Of a stretch of 64,000 nucleotides of DNA, positions 11,341 through 22,653 are shown piece by piece. This DNA comes from Galdieria partita (Eukaryota > Rhodophyta > Bangiophyceae > Galdieriales > Galdieriaceae): assembly GCA_025991245.1 (NCBI GenBank), contig BQMJ01000007.1, forward strand, positions 1 through 64,000, given 5' to 3'. Each line of letters opens with the position of its first letter. Within the stretch, counting starts at the first letter, position 1. The position numbers and the translations under genes are program-made. The notes beneath the pieces were generated by a model that was not told the DNA's origin, made no database searches, and saw nothing but the letters and a program-made list of their open reading frames with translations.

Positions 11341-12840
11341 TTTATCATTATGACAATCCAAATGTTGGCGAGAGTTCTTCTTGTATAATTAACAAGTCAC
11401 GAAATTAAGCGTGCATTCATTCACGGACGCTAGACTTCTACGAAAATAAAATTTTAGCAACCGTACCCACCAGTATGAAGATCGATCGTTCAACTAAACA
11501 GGGCATCAAGAATAAAATATTCATTTCTTGCTCAATTTTGCTTTGTAACGTAGGAAGATCCTGGAATATCTTGCACATATCTAGGAATATTGCTCAGTAG
11601 AGTAATTTAATATGCTGAAAGAATCGCTGTCTAAAATGAGCAATGTATTTATAAATTCGTAGATAGTTGTCAATTGGTATACTTTGTACTTGTCAGCCTT
11701 CTTATAGAATTATACGTTGTATAGTTGTTTGTGATTTCCCAATAGAAAGACGGGCTATTTAAGTGCCAACAGTAATACTATTCAAACAGTATCCTTTCCA
11801 AAACTGTGTCTCACAAACTGTCAACTGCTAAGTATTTATAGACTTGAGCACAAAAGACTACGGTAGCTATTCCAAACATACACTATGCCGACGAGTTGCG
11901 AAGCCTCTCTTTTGTGAAAATTTTTCCCATCAGATGCTCCTTTTCTTCCAAGTTTTGTTTCGAATTTGCATCCTTCAAGTGACCTCGTCAAGTAAGATTA
12001 GCAAACAACGACGTAAAGATGCTTCAAAGTGGGTGTACAAACTCTGTTCACGTCCGTTTTCGAAACAGCAACTCACAGTTGAACTGCGCAGTTCAGTGGC
12101 CACGAGCCAACCTCCCCTCTCCACTCGGACAATAGATTCTCAATAGACAAAAACTGACAATGACAGAAATCGGTTTTGTGAAGAACCGAAGAGAATCAAC
12201 CCAGAATATATTCCGAATGTTACAAAAGATCTTGGTGATTGTTCCACGAGGGAGAGTCTTCAACAACTGTTTACAGGACAACAGTTAGCTGAACAATTCA
12301 GTTCAAAGACCAAGTTCCATTGAAAGACTATATTGGGACAAAGATTCAGACTCAAAGACTATTTGGAGCCTTTGTGCCCACTGGTTCCCCACTACTCCGC
12401 AGGGTCAACGTCGTCAAACAGACCAGAGACTAAAGATCAACAACTCTCAAACAGAACCAACGTTGCATTCGACAAGAACTTGGAAGCGACTTTGAGGTTC
12501 AAGCCAAGTCGTTGGCAGGAAACGACCAAAACAAACTGGGCCTTGGTTGGTATTTCAAAAAGAGCGAAATCATAAAACCTCAAAGTTTGGTCGTACTAAA
12601 AGGTTCTCCTCTAAATTCAACTACTTATATTTTCATAAAAAGGAGCAATTTTATCCACTTCAAAACAGGTGGTAACAAAGCAACTACAGCCACAGTTGAG
12701 CAAAACAATGACAAAGAGAGATTGGGCAAAGTGACGTTGAAGAGCTCTTCGAGTAAAAAGTGCACACGCCATATAGTTTCATATGTACCTAGTGAAAACT
12801 TTCCAAGGGAACCTTCCACTCAAAGGTTTACCTAGAATAC
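11341..12840. repeat. Subtelomeric element, copy 1 of 3
   Basis: Base composition on the + strand switches here from T-rich to A/C-rich. The stretch about 11,840-12,840 is the outermost of three related copies. Shared landmarks are a pyrimidine-rich 'cctcccctctccac' at about 12,110, 'agaatcaa' near 12,194, 'caaagactatttggagcct' near 12,353, 'gatcaacaactctcaa' near 12,437 and 'ccatatagtttc' near 12,771. The same landmarks recur in order near 14,200-14,560 and 16,690-17,320. Short open frames in it (up to 107 codons) are not preserved among copies. The 11,341-11,840 part holds nothing I recognise. Confidence 0.6.
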
Positions 12841-14059
12841 TATTGATTCTCGAACGTTGCATTATTTGAAGAGAACCGTTGTGTTAGAATGATCGTTGAC
12901 ATACCCCTCAGAGTAAAGCCCGCCATTGATAGTGAGATAAACTCACCTTTGTTATTTACCTTGAAGATTTACTGGCTTCAAGTTGATTTGGAGAACATTG
13001 AGCTCTAGTCGATAGGAATCATTTCAAGAAGGTATTGTCTGCCACTTTCAAGAAGAAGAGCGTGTTTCCCACGACTTGGAACGAGTGGGTGTGCAGTCGC
13101 CAAGTTGTCATAGAGAAATTTCGGCAAGTAGAGTGAACACTTGTGCTGATCAATGTCTAGCTGAACTGTTTGCAACTTGGAGGACTGTGAGTGTTGTGTT
13201 ACTAGTATCAGGGACTTTTTAGACTTTTGCAGATTTGAGTTTATACACTCTGGTCGAGTGTTTCAGTTAACAACAAAACGTTTAAGTACACGTTGGAAGT
13301 GACACATGTATATAATTTGTATTTTGCCTACAAGTATGTTGATAAAGAATCCAGTCGAGTTTCTCAATTTGCTTGAATACATAGACCAAGTGTCGCATAT
13401 TCTATTTTTGTATAATTGTATTGCAAAAATAAAGAATCAGTTGTTGACTCTCTCTATTTTGTATAAAAGCTATATATGAAAACTGTCCATAATAGCATAG
13501 CGTCAAGACTCACATAGTAAGTATCGTTGCAAGATCCTTGCCTTGTTTGTCCCTTGACAACAAAAGTCACCAACACAGATCCTCGGCACACTTCCTCCAA
13601 TATATCTAAAACAGCGCAAAGTTTCAGACAGTCTATGTTTCACAAAACTCAACAATCTACCACGGAAAATTCTAGAAACACTAGAGCAGTCCAAACTTGA
13701 AAAAACATAACCAAGTTGTCAAGGGTGGCTTCCCAAGACAACAATTTGTCTGTGCTAGTAAAACCATAAAACAAAGAGCAAAAAGGAAAGAAAGCAGCAA
13801 CTCCTAAATTTTTCAACCATACCCAGAGTACTTGAACACGCTATGAAGCTAGTACCGGAACTCACTCTCTAGTTCCCTCAGAGTTTCTTGGATAAACAAC
13901 ACAGACGCATCTACAAAAGTTCTATTAAAACTCTGCTCTCATAAAAAAAATTTCAAAGTTAGCTAGTTCCTACATATATTCTAAAAAGCAGTGACAAATC
14001 TCAAAGTTGGATAGGTTGTACAATTTTGAAACATATCAACTGGTCAAGCACTCAAACAG
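12841..14059. other. Gene-free stretch between element copies
   Basis: There are no supportable genes, RNA genes or clear repeats here. The DNA is rich in CAAGTTG/CAACTTG words, a feature shared with 14-17 kb and 20.7-22.4 kb. The reverse open frame at 13,503-13,694 (64 codons) has no recognisable features. Confidence 0.4.
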
Positions 14060-14560
14060 TCATAAAGCTTTATCTAATTCCCAGTCAACTAGCTCATATA
14101 TTACAACTTTGGTGATTTCTTCAAGTAGGTCAACGTAAGGTTGAAAGCTGCCATCAGCACCTCGTCTATTCCAACCAAAGCAATTCGCTCCTCTCTCCTC
14201 TCCAGTTGGGTGCGACTCGAAATGGTCATAAACCGACAAATAAAGGAACTGGTTGTTTGAAAAACACAAGAATCAACACAGAATATACTTCGAGTGCTAC
14301 AAAAGACCTTGATGAGTGTGCCACAAAAGAAGATTCATAGCAGTAATTCACAAGACTTTACTTTGTAGTATACTTTGACTTGAAAAACCAAGTTACAATA
14401 CAAGACTATATAGGGAACAGGGGTTCAAACTTGAAAATAATTGGGAGCTTTTTACGCTGACTTTTCTTTTTATAGCACTCTACATAGTAAAAAACGCCTT
14501 TAAGCTTACCAGAAAATATAGAGCAACAGTTTTCAACAAAGATCCAAGTTGAGGTACGTT
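14060..14560. repeat. Subtelomeric element, copy 2 of 3
   Basis: This carries the landmark series of copy 1, about 2.07 kb further in: a pyrimidine-rich 'cctctctcctctcc' near 14,190, 'agaatcaacacagaatata' near 14,266, a 'gggagctttt' near 14,443, and 'gagcaacagttttcaac' near 14,520. The 3' part seen in copies 1 and 3 is less clear. Confidence 0.55.
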
Positions 14561-14849
14561 CAACATGAACTTGGACTCAAGACAAGTATTTTTCAAGCTT
14601 TGTGGAACTCAAATTTCAAGTCTTTGAAAGTTTACAACCAATAATAGCAGGTCTTGGATGGCAAAGTTTGGTCTTGAAGAGTTTCACGTTGGAACCCACT
14701 GTTTGACGCTTTAGGCATCTTTGAACAAATTTATCGTTTTGCTTTGAGGCAGTATCATTCCATTGAAGCGGAATTATTTTACTTTGTTCACTGAATCTTG
14801 AATCTTTACAAATCACAATGCTACTCTCCAACAAAATGAATTGAGTAAA

Positions 14850-15560
14850 TTTTTAGCTTCTTTTATGCTTCTATTCTATACTTGAATTGTTCTTGTGATT
14901 CAAAACTCATCTGTCTATGGTTACAGTTCTACTATATTTGTATCCATTTAGGCAATTCTGTCAGACGAATTTGAGTCGAAACCCAATTCTTCTTTAAAAG
15001 GATGTTTCGAATCCATTTTACACATAAGAACTTTTAAAATTGTCGATTGCCCAGTTCATTCGAGTTGAATCATTTCTGTAAGTTCCAAGTATACTATATT
15101 ATTTCCAGTTGATGGACATTAAAATGGCTATGATGAAGATAATGATGGCTATTACACTGGTAGTCTTCTTGAATTCCTTAAAAAATGAACTTTGAGTTTT
15201 GGTTAAAAATTTTTAAGCCTCATGTTATCTATGCTCAAAAGGGTTCAACTTAGAATCACTTGGTCGGCTTCACAATGTGTACTCTTACGACATAACTTTC
15301 TTGTTCAATTTTTATTTTTTAAGAATAATTGAATTGAGATATTCTTCGTCAGATAGGCTTTTTTGTTCATATATTAGAAAGCAGTTGATTTTTTGTTCCT
15401 GTTTTTTCTATTACTACTGTCTTTCTTCCTTCTGTGTTTAGACATAAAGTTGGACTATAGTTTGAATCCAATTGTTACTTAGTGGCTTCTCCTTGTATAG
15501 TATGATGATCTCTATTGTGCAATCTCTTGGCCTTTTTTTGTTGCTACTTTTTGCGACTTT
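14850..15560. repeat. T-rich island, inner copy of the 6.6-6.96 kb repeat
   Basis: A T-rich block lies inside otherwise A-rich sequence. Its part at about 15,180-15,460 matches 6,600-6,960 in the same order and orientation. Its composition fits the outer subtelomere and not its own surroundings, so it looks like a segment copied or moved inward. The edges are compositional and approximate. Confidence 0.5.
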
Positions 15561-16399
15561 TCACTATTCGAGGAATACAAATGAATGTATTCTCTTTCTG
15601 TTCCATATTCTCTTACACACTGATAAAGCTTCAAAGTTTTGCTAAAAAAAGTTTTAAGACGAGAAGAGTATCAATGACACATGAAATAGAATGAAAGAAT
15701 AACAGTTAAATGTTTACCTTTTGAGTATACAAAGTCCTAAAAACCAACAACTTTCTTTAGAATTCTTGATCTTCCGAGCAAAATTCATCAATCAATAGAA
15801 TAATTCAGGAAATTCTCTTTGAGTAGTAGCTGATTGAAAGAGTTATATTCCCCTTTCCTTCACCATGCATATTTCTTTGCAAACAATCTATAGATATCGT
15901 GAATATCGATAAAGGGAACCAAATGACAAAATAGAACTTGAGTGATTGACAAAACTCAATGAATTGTGTTGGCAAATTTGGATTCAAACTTTTTCCCAAA
16001 ACAGCTTTGGAATGTGGAATATTCATCAAATTTGATATATCTTTGAAACAATCTTTTTATTTCATTTCATTCACTCATCCTTTACTAGACAACTTGTTTC
16101 GAATACAATATTTTTCAAGATCTCTACACTTTGTCAATTCAACATACACTAGTCTACCTTATCGTAGTGCTCAAGGTTTGTTCTCGTAGCGAATATTTCT
16201 TCCTTTGCTTTAGTTTTCAAAATACTTTGGGCATTTATCAAACGATCTATTTAGTTTGCTTTTATGTTTTTTTCAATATAAATAAAATAAATCTTTCCAT
16301 AAGTAAGTATTTACAACTATCTCAGGTCAAAAGGAGTCGACAATGCTACTATTCCAGAAATATCCTCTTTAACACTGTTCTTATCTGTAGAACAAAGAA
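15561..16399. other. Gene-free stretch
   Basis: I see no supported gene. The overlapping open frames at 16,131-16,571 (+) and 16,317-16,688 (-) run through each other and share no domain signal. They are best explained by the chance scarcity of stops. Confidence 0.35.
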
Positions 16400-17400
16400 T
16401 GTTCAAAGTTACGGTAATTCTTTCCAAAGAGCTCCCACTTTCCATTCGGAGCACATCCTCTCGCTTGACAAAGCTTCTCCAGACATTCGTTTCTTCTTTC
16501 CAATTCTGGGCTTTGAATTGACCAAAGATGAACTCTTGGTCGTTTGCACTCCAAGTGCTATCCTCAGGTAAAGGCAATGAGGAAACAAGCAAAAATGGCA
16601 CAAAGACTTTTTCTACTATCAAATTGAGTCCAAGTGTGCTTTTTTGCAGAGCAGGAGTAGCTTTTGAAGTTCGCAGCCCAGTTTTCAAGGGCGGTCTCTT
16701 CTCTCCATTTGGAAAATCAGACCTTTACTAGACATAAACTGACTAACAAGAAACCGGCAGGGTATCCAATCAAGACAGAATCAATTTTGAATGTAGATAA
16801 GGACCTCGATGACTGAAGTAAAAACGAGGATTCTTAACAACATCACAAGACATCTACAAGTGACAAGTATTCAAACTCAAAGACAACTAGGAGCCTCATT
16901 ACCTAGGCGATTTTTCACGATATTACGCATATTAAATACCTTCATAGACGCCAAAACATAAGGATCAACAGTTCTCAATGTGGTTCTGAGCTGCAAAGTA
17001 CATAAATTGGGACCGAAAGGGTACCTTTGTATGCCACATAAAACTCAAGGTTAAAGCCCATTCATTGAAGGCTAAGACCAAACGAATAAACGGTTTCGAC
17101 AATACTCAAAAAGAATCAAAAACTTCTATATGCAATTTTCAAAAGATTTCTTGTTAAAATTCGAACAAGGAAAAGTCTATAAGGAAACTTACTTTAAAAA
17201 GGGTATCAGTAAAGCTACTTAGCCATTAGTTCTGCAACCACAACAATAAAACCATTGCTAGAAGCCAATACGGACGTGCGCTGGTTATCTTTTGGAAGTT
17301 ACAAACCATATAGTTTCTTAGAGAAAGGTTAGCCAAGTATTTTAGAAAGCTTTATTGACAAAGAGCTTAAGCCAAACAGTGCTAAATAAAACTGAAAAGT
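16400..17400. repeat. Subtelomeric element, copy 3 of 3, just upstream of the NTPase gene
   Basis: The landmark series is repeated: 'gtctcttctctcc' near 16,695, 'cagaatcaattttg' near 16,776, 'caaactcaaagacaactagg' near 16,874, 'gatcaacagttctcaa' near 16,961, 'gcaaccacaacaataaaacc' near 17,233 and 'ccatatagtttc' near 17,308. It ends about 150 bp before the start of the 883-codon gene, so it may be the conserved 5' flank of that gene family. Copies 1 and 2 would then be flanks whose coding parts were lost. That last point is inference. Confidence 0.55.
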
Positions 17401-17558
17401 GAAAACTAAATATATTTCATAAAATAAAACATATACGTGGTAGTTTATGATTCTTCCAATACCAAAGCAAGTTTATTTTAGTGCTATTTATCTTTTTATA
17501 ATCGAGAAATTCTTTGAAGCACCAACGACCACATCTTTCCGATTTTGTTTTGGCGACG

Positions 17559-20210
17559 ATGACGAGTTTGGGTGGAAGGAGTCGTGTTGGCTATTCAGGG
17601 ATTGAATACCCTCTTGTCAACCGAGAATCAGCGATATTACAAGTTCTGGAAGCTTTTGAATCTTCCTTTGTTTTCGATGAAAGAGGTATACCTCAAACTC
17701 CTCGACCTCACATAAGCTACGCTCCGCAAATGTATGGGAGCGGCAAAAGCGCCTTCGGGGAGAACTTCCGAAGGTTCCTTTCCATCAACAAAGAACGTAT
17801 TTTGCGTTATGTAGATACTTGGAAGAAGTTTCCTGGCTTTGCAATGGGGGAGAATGTAGGAGAACGAGCTCTAGACGCACTGTTAAACGAGACTTTATAT
17901 GTTATGTTGAATCTTCTCGATGTGCCGAGGGGAACATGTTTTGAAGATACGCTTTTGGAGTGGATAAGCAAGAAAGCTCTTTCCCAGTTTCCAAACAGTG
18001 CAGATTTACTTTCTCAAGTTCTTTCTTATATTGGAAGTCCAGAAGAATGGTTTCAGAAACTCTTGCAAGTCACCAAGAAACGTTATTTATATTTGTTTAT
18101 TGATGAAATTGGAGCTTTAGAAGGCGACAAATTCAAAATGTTTCAGGATTTGATGGTTTCACAAGGGGCAAATCGAGTGCACAACGTGTATCGTGCCTTC
18201 TTTAGAGTTTTATCAGTGGTTGTAAGTAAACCTTTTGTCATTTGTATTGTTGCGGGGAGATCGGATTGTATAATTAGTAGAGAAGAGGATGCAATGCCTT
18301 CCCGAATAGCGTTAAATTTTCTTCGGCTGGATCCTTTTTCAGAAGCAACTGTCAAGTACTTTATACAGAATGCTACTTGTCATAATGTACCTATTCTAAA
18401 AGTATTGTTTCCGAGTCATCCTGAGGGACATGATTGGTTCTTCAAACAAGTGTATGATTATACAGGTGGTGTTCCTTACTATGTTGTTCATGTTTTAAAT
18501 GAATTGGGAAACACATGTGAGAGTTGTAATAGTTTTTGTGATCTTTCAGAGGATGAAATGAAAGAGGAAATGGAGAAAATTGCTCCGACTACTTCTCTCG
18601 TAGTAACTCTTTCTCGTATGACACCCGAATCAATGATTGTTTTTTCTTCAATGCTTCTTGCGAGTATTTTAGAATTTCGTATTCCAAAGAGAGAGACTCT
18701 ATTTGGTGGTTTAGGAACAGGAAGCCATTCTGAATATGTTTTGGATATTGCCAATCATTTTGGTTTTTATTATGTGAGTTGCTCGAGAAGTGAACAAGAC
18801 GAAGCAAGCAGGATACCTGTTAGAGGCAGAAATGAAACATATTTCAAGTTGGTTTTTCCAAAGATTGTACTAAAGCATATTCAATCGCGATATTGGACTA
18901 TTCCTCCTCTTCGATTTGTTTGTAGTTTATTTTCATCGATCAGTCGATTTGATTCACCTTCGAGCCGTGGTTTCAAATTTGAAATTATATTTACTCTTAT
19001 TCTTTATGTTCGATGGTGTTTCTGTTCCAAACTAGGAGAATTGAGTATATTTCGACATAGTTTTGTCGAACATATATCAATAGAATCTACTCAAACCATT
19101 GGTAGCTTAAAAGTGGATCCTATTCCCAATTATGTTCCAGCATTTAGTTCGACAGTGAGTAGAACCCATAGTGCTAACGAAGCAACTTACCATGTCACTG
19201 CTTGGAAACCATTTTTTGAAAAGTATTTATCAAAAGATGGAATATTTGTTCCTATTCGACAAAATTCCAATGGACCTGATGTTCTTATTCGAGTCACAGA
19301 TATGAAAGGCAATTCTTTCCTTGCTATTCAAGGTGAATCTTCTTCAGAGCAAACACCTATGGAGACTGAAACCACCAAGAAGAGAGTATATTTGATAGGT
19401 GCTGCATTGAAATGTTTTCAGTTGTCAAGTTCTGGTGTTGGACGTTCAATGATTAAGTCAGAAGTTGCTAAATTTTTACATCCAGTGGCGTCACAGCTTG
19501 AATTGGAACAGAATAATTTAACAGCCATTCAGTTGATTGTAAGCAACAAGTATACTGAAGAAGTTTCCAGACAATTTCGTGATAATCAGAATTGGATATT
19601 GAATAGTGGAGTTTATTATGAAGACAATAATAATAATATTGTTTACAGTTCTATCAACTCTGAAAGACAACCACAGAATATACGAGAAGAGTGGTTGAGG
19701 ATACCTCCTCATTGTCAAGTTGTAGTATGTTCAACTACATCTTTGCAAACCTTTTTAGGTCGCAAGGCTAGCGAAGAACTTGAAAGAGTGTTTGCAGACA
19801 ATCCTGGATGGTTGGAACAACTGAAACCACTTTCTGATTTGTTGAGCAATTCGTTTGTAGATTTGTTAAGGCGTATTCCACGTGAAGAAACTGAAAGGAA
19901 TAGTGGAATGATGGAAAGAAGAAGTACTCGTCCAAGTATGGATATGGATGTAATGCAAGTGGAAGATACGAGAGAAGAAAATGTTGCTGCATCAAGTTCT
20001 ATGAGTTCTTCATTTGATTGGAATACTTTTTTAAGAGAACGTTGTGGTCTTTCCGAAGAAGAAGTTGTACATTGTTTGCCCAAAATATCGTTCATACAAT
20101 TAGGAGACTTAGACGGAGTTACAACAGGGTTTCTCCGCAGTTGCGGTATTGACAATTCTTCACAAAGGTTGCGAATCATGTTAGGAATACGAAATTTTTT
20201 GAAAATGTAG
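17559..20210 (+). CDS. P-loop NTPase with nuclease-like region and C-terminal SAM-like domain
   Basis: This is an intact, intronless 883-residue frame. The longest open frame begins at a TTG at 17,514; I take the first ATG (MTSLGG). Visible parts are a 'PLVNRE' N-terminal segment (about 18-23), a Walker A 'MYGSGKSAFG' (about 58-67), a Walker B 'YLYLFIDEIG' (about 175-185), an 'AGRSD' sensor-like motif (about 232), a 'GGVPYYV' helix, a 'GPDVLIRV...LAIQGE' stretch (about 568-592) that resembles the core of a PD-(D/E)xK nuclease fold, and a C-terminal SAM-like domain (about 820-883). The P-loop plus nuclease-like layout recalls the RHS/Crinkler-type NTPase-nuclease proteins of eukaryotes. That is a fold-level impression, not a match. 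There is no signal peptide. Most genes nearer the centre have introns. The subtelomeric position and a decayed relative at 26.93 kb point to a mobile or expanding family. Its role is unknown. Confidence 0.8.
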   Translation: MTSLGGRSRVGYSGIEYPLVNRESAILQVLEAFESSFVFDERGIPQTPRPHISYAPQMYGSGKSAFGENFRRFLSINKERILRYVDTWKKFPGFAMGENVGERALDALLNETLYVMLNLLDVPRGTCFEDTLLEWISKKALSQFPNSADLLSQVLSYIGSPEEWFQKLLQVTKKRYLYLFIDEIGALEGDKFKMFQDLMVSQGANRVHNVYRAFFRVLSVVVSKPFVICIVAGRSDCIISREEDAMPSRIALNFLRLDPFSEATVKYFIQNATCHNVPILKVLFPSHPEGHDWFFKQVYDYTGGVPYYVVHVLNELGNTCESCNSFCDLSEDEMKEEMEKIAPTTSLVVTLSRMTPESMIVFSSMLLASILEFRIPKRETLFGGLGTGSHSEYVLDIANHFGFYYVSCSRSEQDEASRIPVRGRNETYFKLVFPKIVLKHIQSRYWTIPPLRFVCSLFSSISRFDSPSSRGFKFEIIFTLILYVRWCFCSKLGELSIFRHSFVEHISIESTQTIGSLKVDPIPNYVPAFSSTVSRTHSANEATYHVTAWKPFFEKYLSKDGIFVPIRQNSNGPDVLIRVTDMKGNSFLAIQGESSSEQTPMETETTKKRVYLIGAALKCFQLSSSGVGRSMIKSEVAKFLHPVASQLELEQNNLTAIQLIVSNKYTEEVSRQFRDNQNWILNSGVYYEDNNNNIVYSSINSERQPQNIREEWLRIPPHCQVVVCSTTSLQTFLGRKASEELERVFADNPGWLEQLKPLSDLLSNSFVDLLRRIPREETERNSGMMERRSTRPSMDMDVMQVEDTREENVAASSSMSSSFDWNTFLRERCGLSEEEVVHCLPKISFIQLGDLDGVTTGFLRSCGIDNSSQRLRIMLGIRNFLKM

Positions 20211-22653
20211 TGTTTACTGACAAGTTTGTAGTATTTTTGGTGTTTTAGAAGATAAGAGCCACACAGAAACTCTTGTGCTAACAGGAGTGACGTTTGAAAA
20301 GGAGGGTTGTTCTTGTTTTTTCGCTTTAGCAATTTCACTTTGGACTCTCAAGTTGTTATTGATCGAGTATAAGAAAGTCGTTGTGTCTCTAAAAAAACTT
20401 TTGCTTGGAGAGTGTCTTTAGCTATGTGTTGATGGACTATTATTCATAACTGTCTTTGTTAAGAACGTCTTTTCCGTCTGCAAATAGTAGACTACATATT
20501 CACGCCCTCCTTTATTATCAACTTCACACATTTATACGTCAAGCTCTGTGAGAATACTGCTCGAAGCATTGTCTTTTTGGTTTTTGTACAAACCGATATT
20601 TACTCAGTTTCCCGTTGTGTAACTCATTGTTGCTGATGGACTTGGAAGTTTTCGTCTTTTTCCAAAACAGAGAGGTCTTATTCAGTCAATAGACACGAGC
20701 CAATAAGCTTTCTTCCTTTACGGAAATCTCAGTCGATTAGACCTTTCAGTCAGTTTGTGAGAAAGAAGACACTGTAGAGATAGGACACGAATTCTAGTGG
20801 TTTATGGAGAGTCGTTGTGAAAACACGGCAGCAAGATGCCACTATTGGGATACGTTTGACAGTCACAGTACAAGTCCCAAACAGAGTCTCCAAGATGGAC
20901 AGTATCCACTTAATAGTACTATACGAGAGAAATTCTCGGCAAGGATAGTGATGTTGACAATGGACTTTGTTTTGTAGTGCTGGTGTGGAATACGACCACA
21001 AAGTAGTATAAAGACACTGACTGAAAAGATTGTCAATATGAAGACGAGACTATGAAGCGTCAACTATAACTTGCTTGGGAAACCTAAGAGGAAATGTAGA
21101 ATCAATATTTGGTCAGTTTCGTGATCTGAATTGGGGAGAAATGTCACGTTTCTCTCAAATACAGCAACACTTTGACAATTTCGTCACCGCAAACGAATAG
21201 TTGTTGACTCTTTATATCGCTACTCTCAAGAGAAAGAAATATATCGAAAGGTTCGGATACCTCAAAGAAGACATATAAACAATAAACGTTTTATATAATA
21301 AACTACAATCCGCTATTCCAAAAAAATTTCTACTCTCAAGGGTCTTTCAAAACTCTTGTTCACATACTAACATATAATATATTCGACTACAGAAGCAACT
21401 ACGTGAACAAAATGACATCCACTCAGACAATACAGTAAAAAATCTTCCCAACATGCAAATAAGTTGGTCTAATAGAGTTTGCTAAAACCCAAGTTGAAAA
21501 AATAGTCAAAGACTTTTGTACAGAGCATTGAAACTTTCCAAGTCTTGAAAACTCACTTCCAACAGTTAATTAGAAAACCTACTGTCGAGGGAGATGATAC
21601 AAGTGGATGGAAAGCAAGCACAACGTAAAACACCTCGATACACCTTAAAAACTCCAACAAGATTGATTGTTTCAAAGTAAGAGAGATTTTTGGAGCGTTC
21701 GTTAATCAGGTCAACAAAGGTTTGCAACCAGTAGAGTTGAGTTGCTTTGTGTGCAACGTGCTGCCTCCAATGTAGAAAAAAGGTGAGCAAGTCAGTGCCA
21801 AGTTGAAGGAGCAGTTGACAGTCTTCTGAAAGTGGTTTCAAACAAACACACGCAAGTTTGTACCAAGCTAAAGTGCTAAAGCTGCTTCCACACAAGGTTT
21901 CAAGAGAGTGGAGGTTGATGACTAAACGGTTACAATTCTGTAGATTATGGGTTGAGTTGCTCCAAACTTGGTACTTGTACTAGAAAGTCCCAAGTTGTGA
22001 CAATACTGTTTCTCAAGGTTGAATTGTCTTTAAACTTAAGAAACATAGCCTATATACCCTTAAAAACTTCCCATGAGACTGAACAACTGTGTGTGAGCTC
22101 TTGTTCGTTATTTGCTTTACCATCATTCGGTTGAGTACAGAAAGCTCTTTGGAATACAAGAGGCACTTCCAAGGTAAACGGGACTTTCAACGTCACTCTT
22201 CAACAAAGAGCTGGAGCCTGTAAAGAGTGGAATCGGCAATGGAATAGAAATACAAGTAACACTTGGAAATCAACTGAGAGTTGCCAGGAGTTGTCAAGTA
22301 GAAATAGTAAAATAACAGCAGTTGATACTTTTGCAGTGTTTTGAAACACCACAAGTCCAACTTTTGCCTATTTATCATGATTGGCTGCTACAACCGGGAC
22401 TTGGAATTTTCTGACATTATGTAGAATCTTCCCTGAAACATGGACTCCTTGAACAATGATTCCATAGTAGACTGCATTCTGACTGGTGTTGCTAAGGTTT
22501 AGACTCTCTATTGTACCCGAAATGGTAGGATGTGAAACTAAGCTTTATTAGCTGTCTTTTGACTAGATAGTTTACTATTTTGATGTTTCCGATACTTCGT
22601 TTTATAAGCTGACAGTGATGACAAAATAGCGACACGACATTTTATATACTTTC
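20211..22653. other. Gene-free stretch downstream of the NTPase gene
   Basis: This 2.4 kb between the NTPase gene and the transporter contains only short open frames without domain signals. The longest is a reverse frame of 110 codons at 21,566-21,895. The DNA is rich in CAAGTTG/CCAAG words, like 12-17 kb, so it may belong to the same subtelomeric sequence family. I could not align it convincingly with the three copies. No RNA gene or terminal inverted repeat was seen. Confidence 0.4.

Noticed and set aside
16131-16731. Overlapping open frames of 146 (+) and 123 (-) codons
   Set aside because: They overlap in opposite directions, have no recognisable features, and lie in a repeat copy whose relatives at 12 and 14 kb do not keep either frame.
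19715-20338. Reverse open frame of 207 codons
   Set aside because: It is antisense to the C-terminal part of the intact NTPase gene, which explains the lack of stops.
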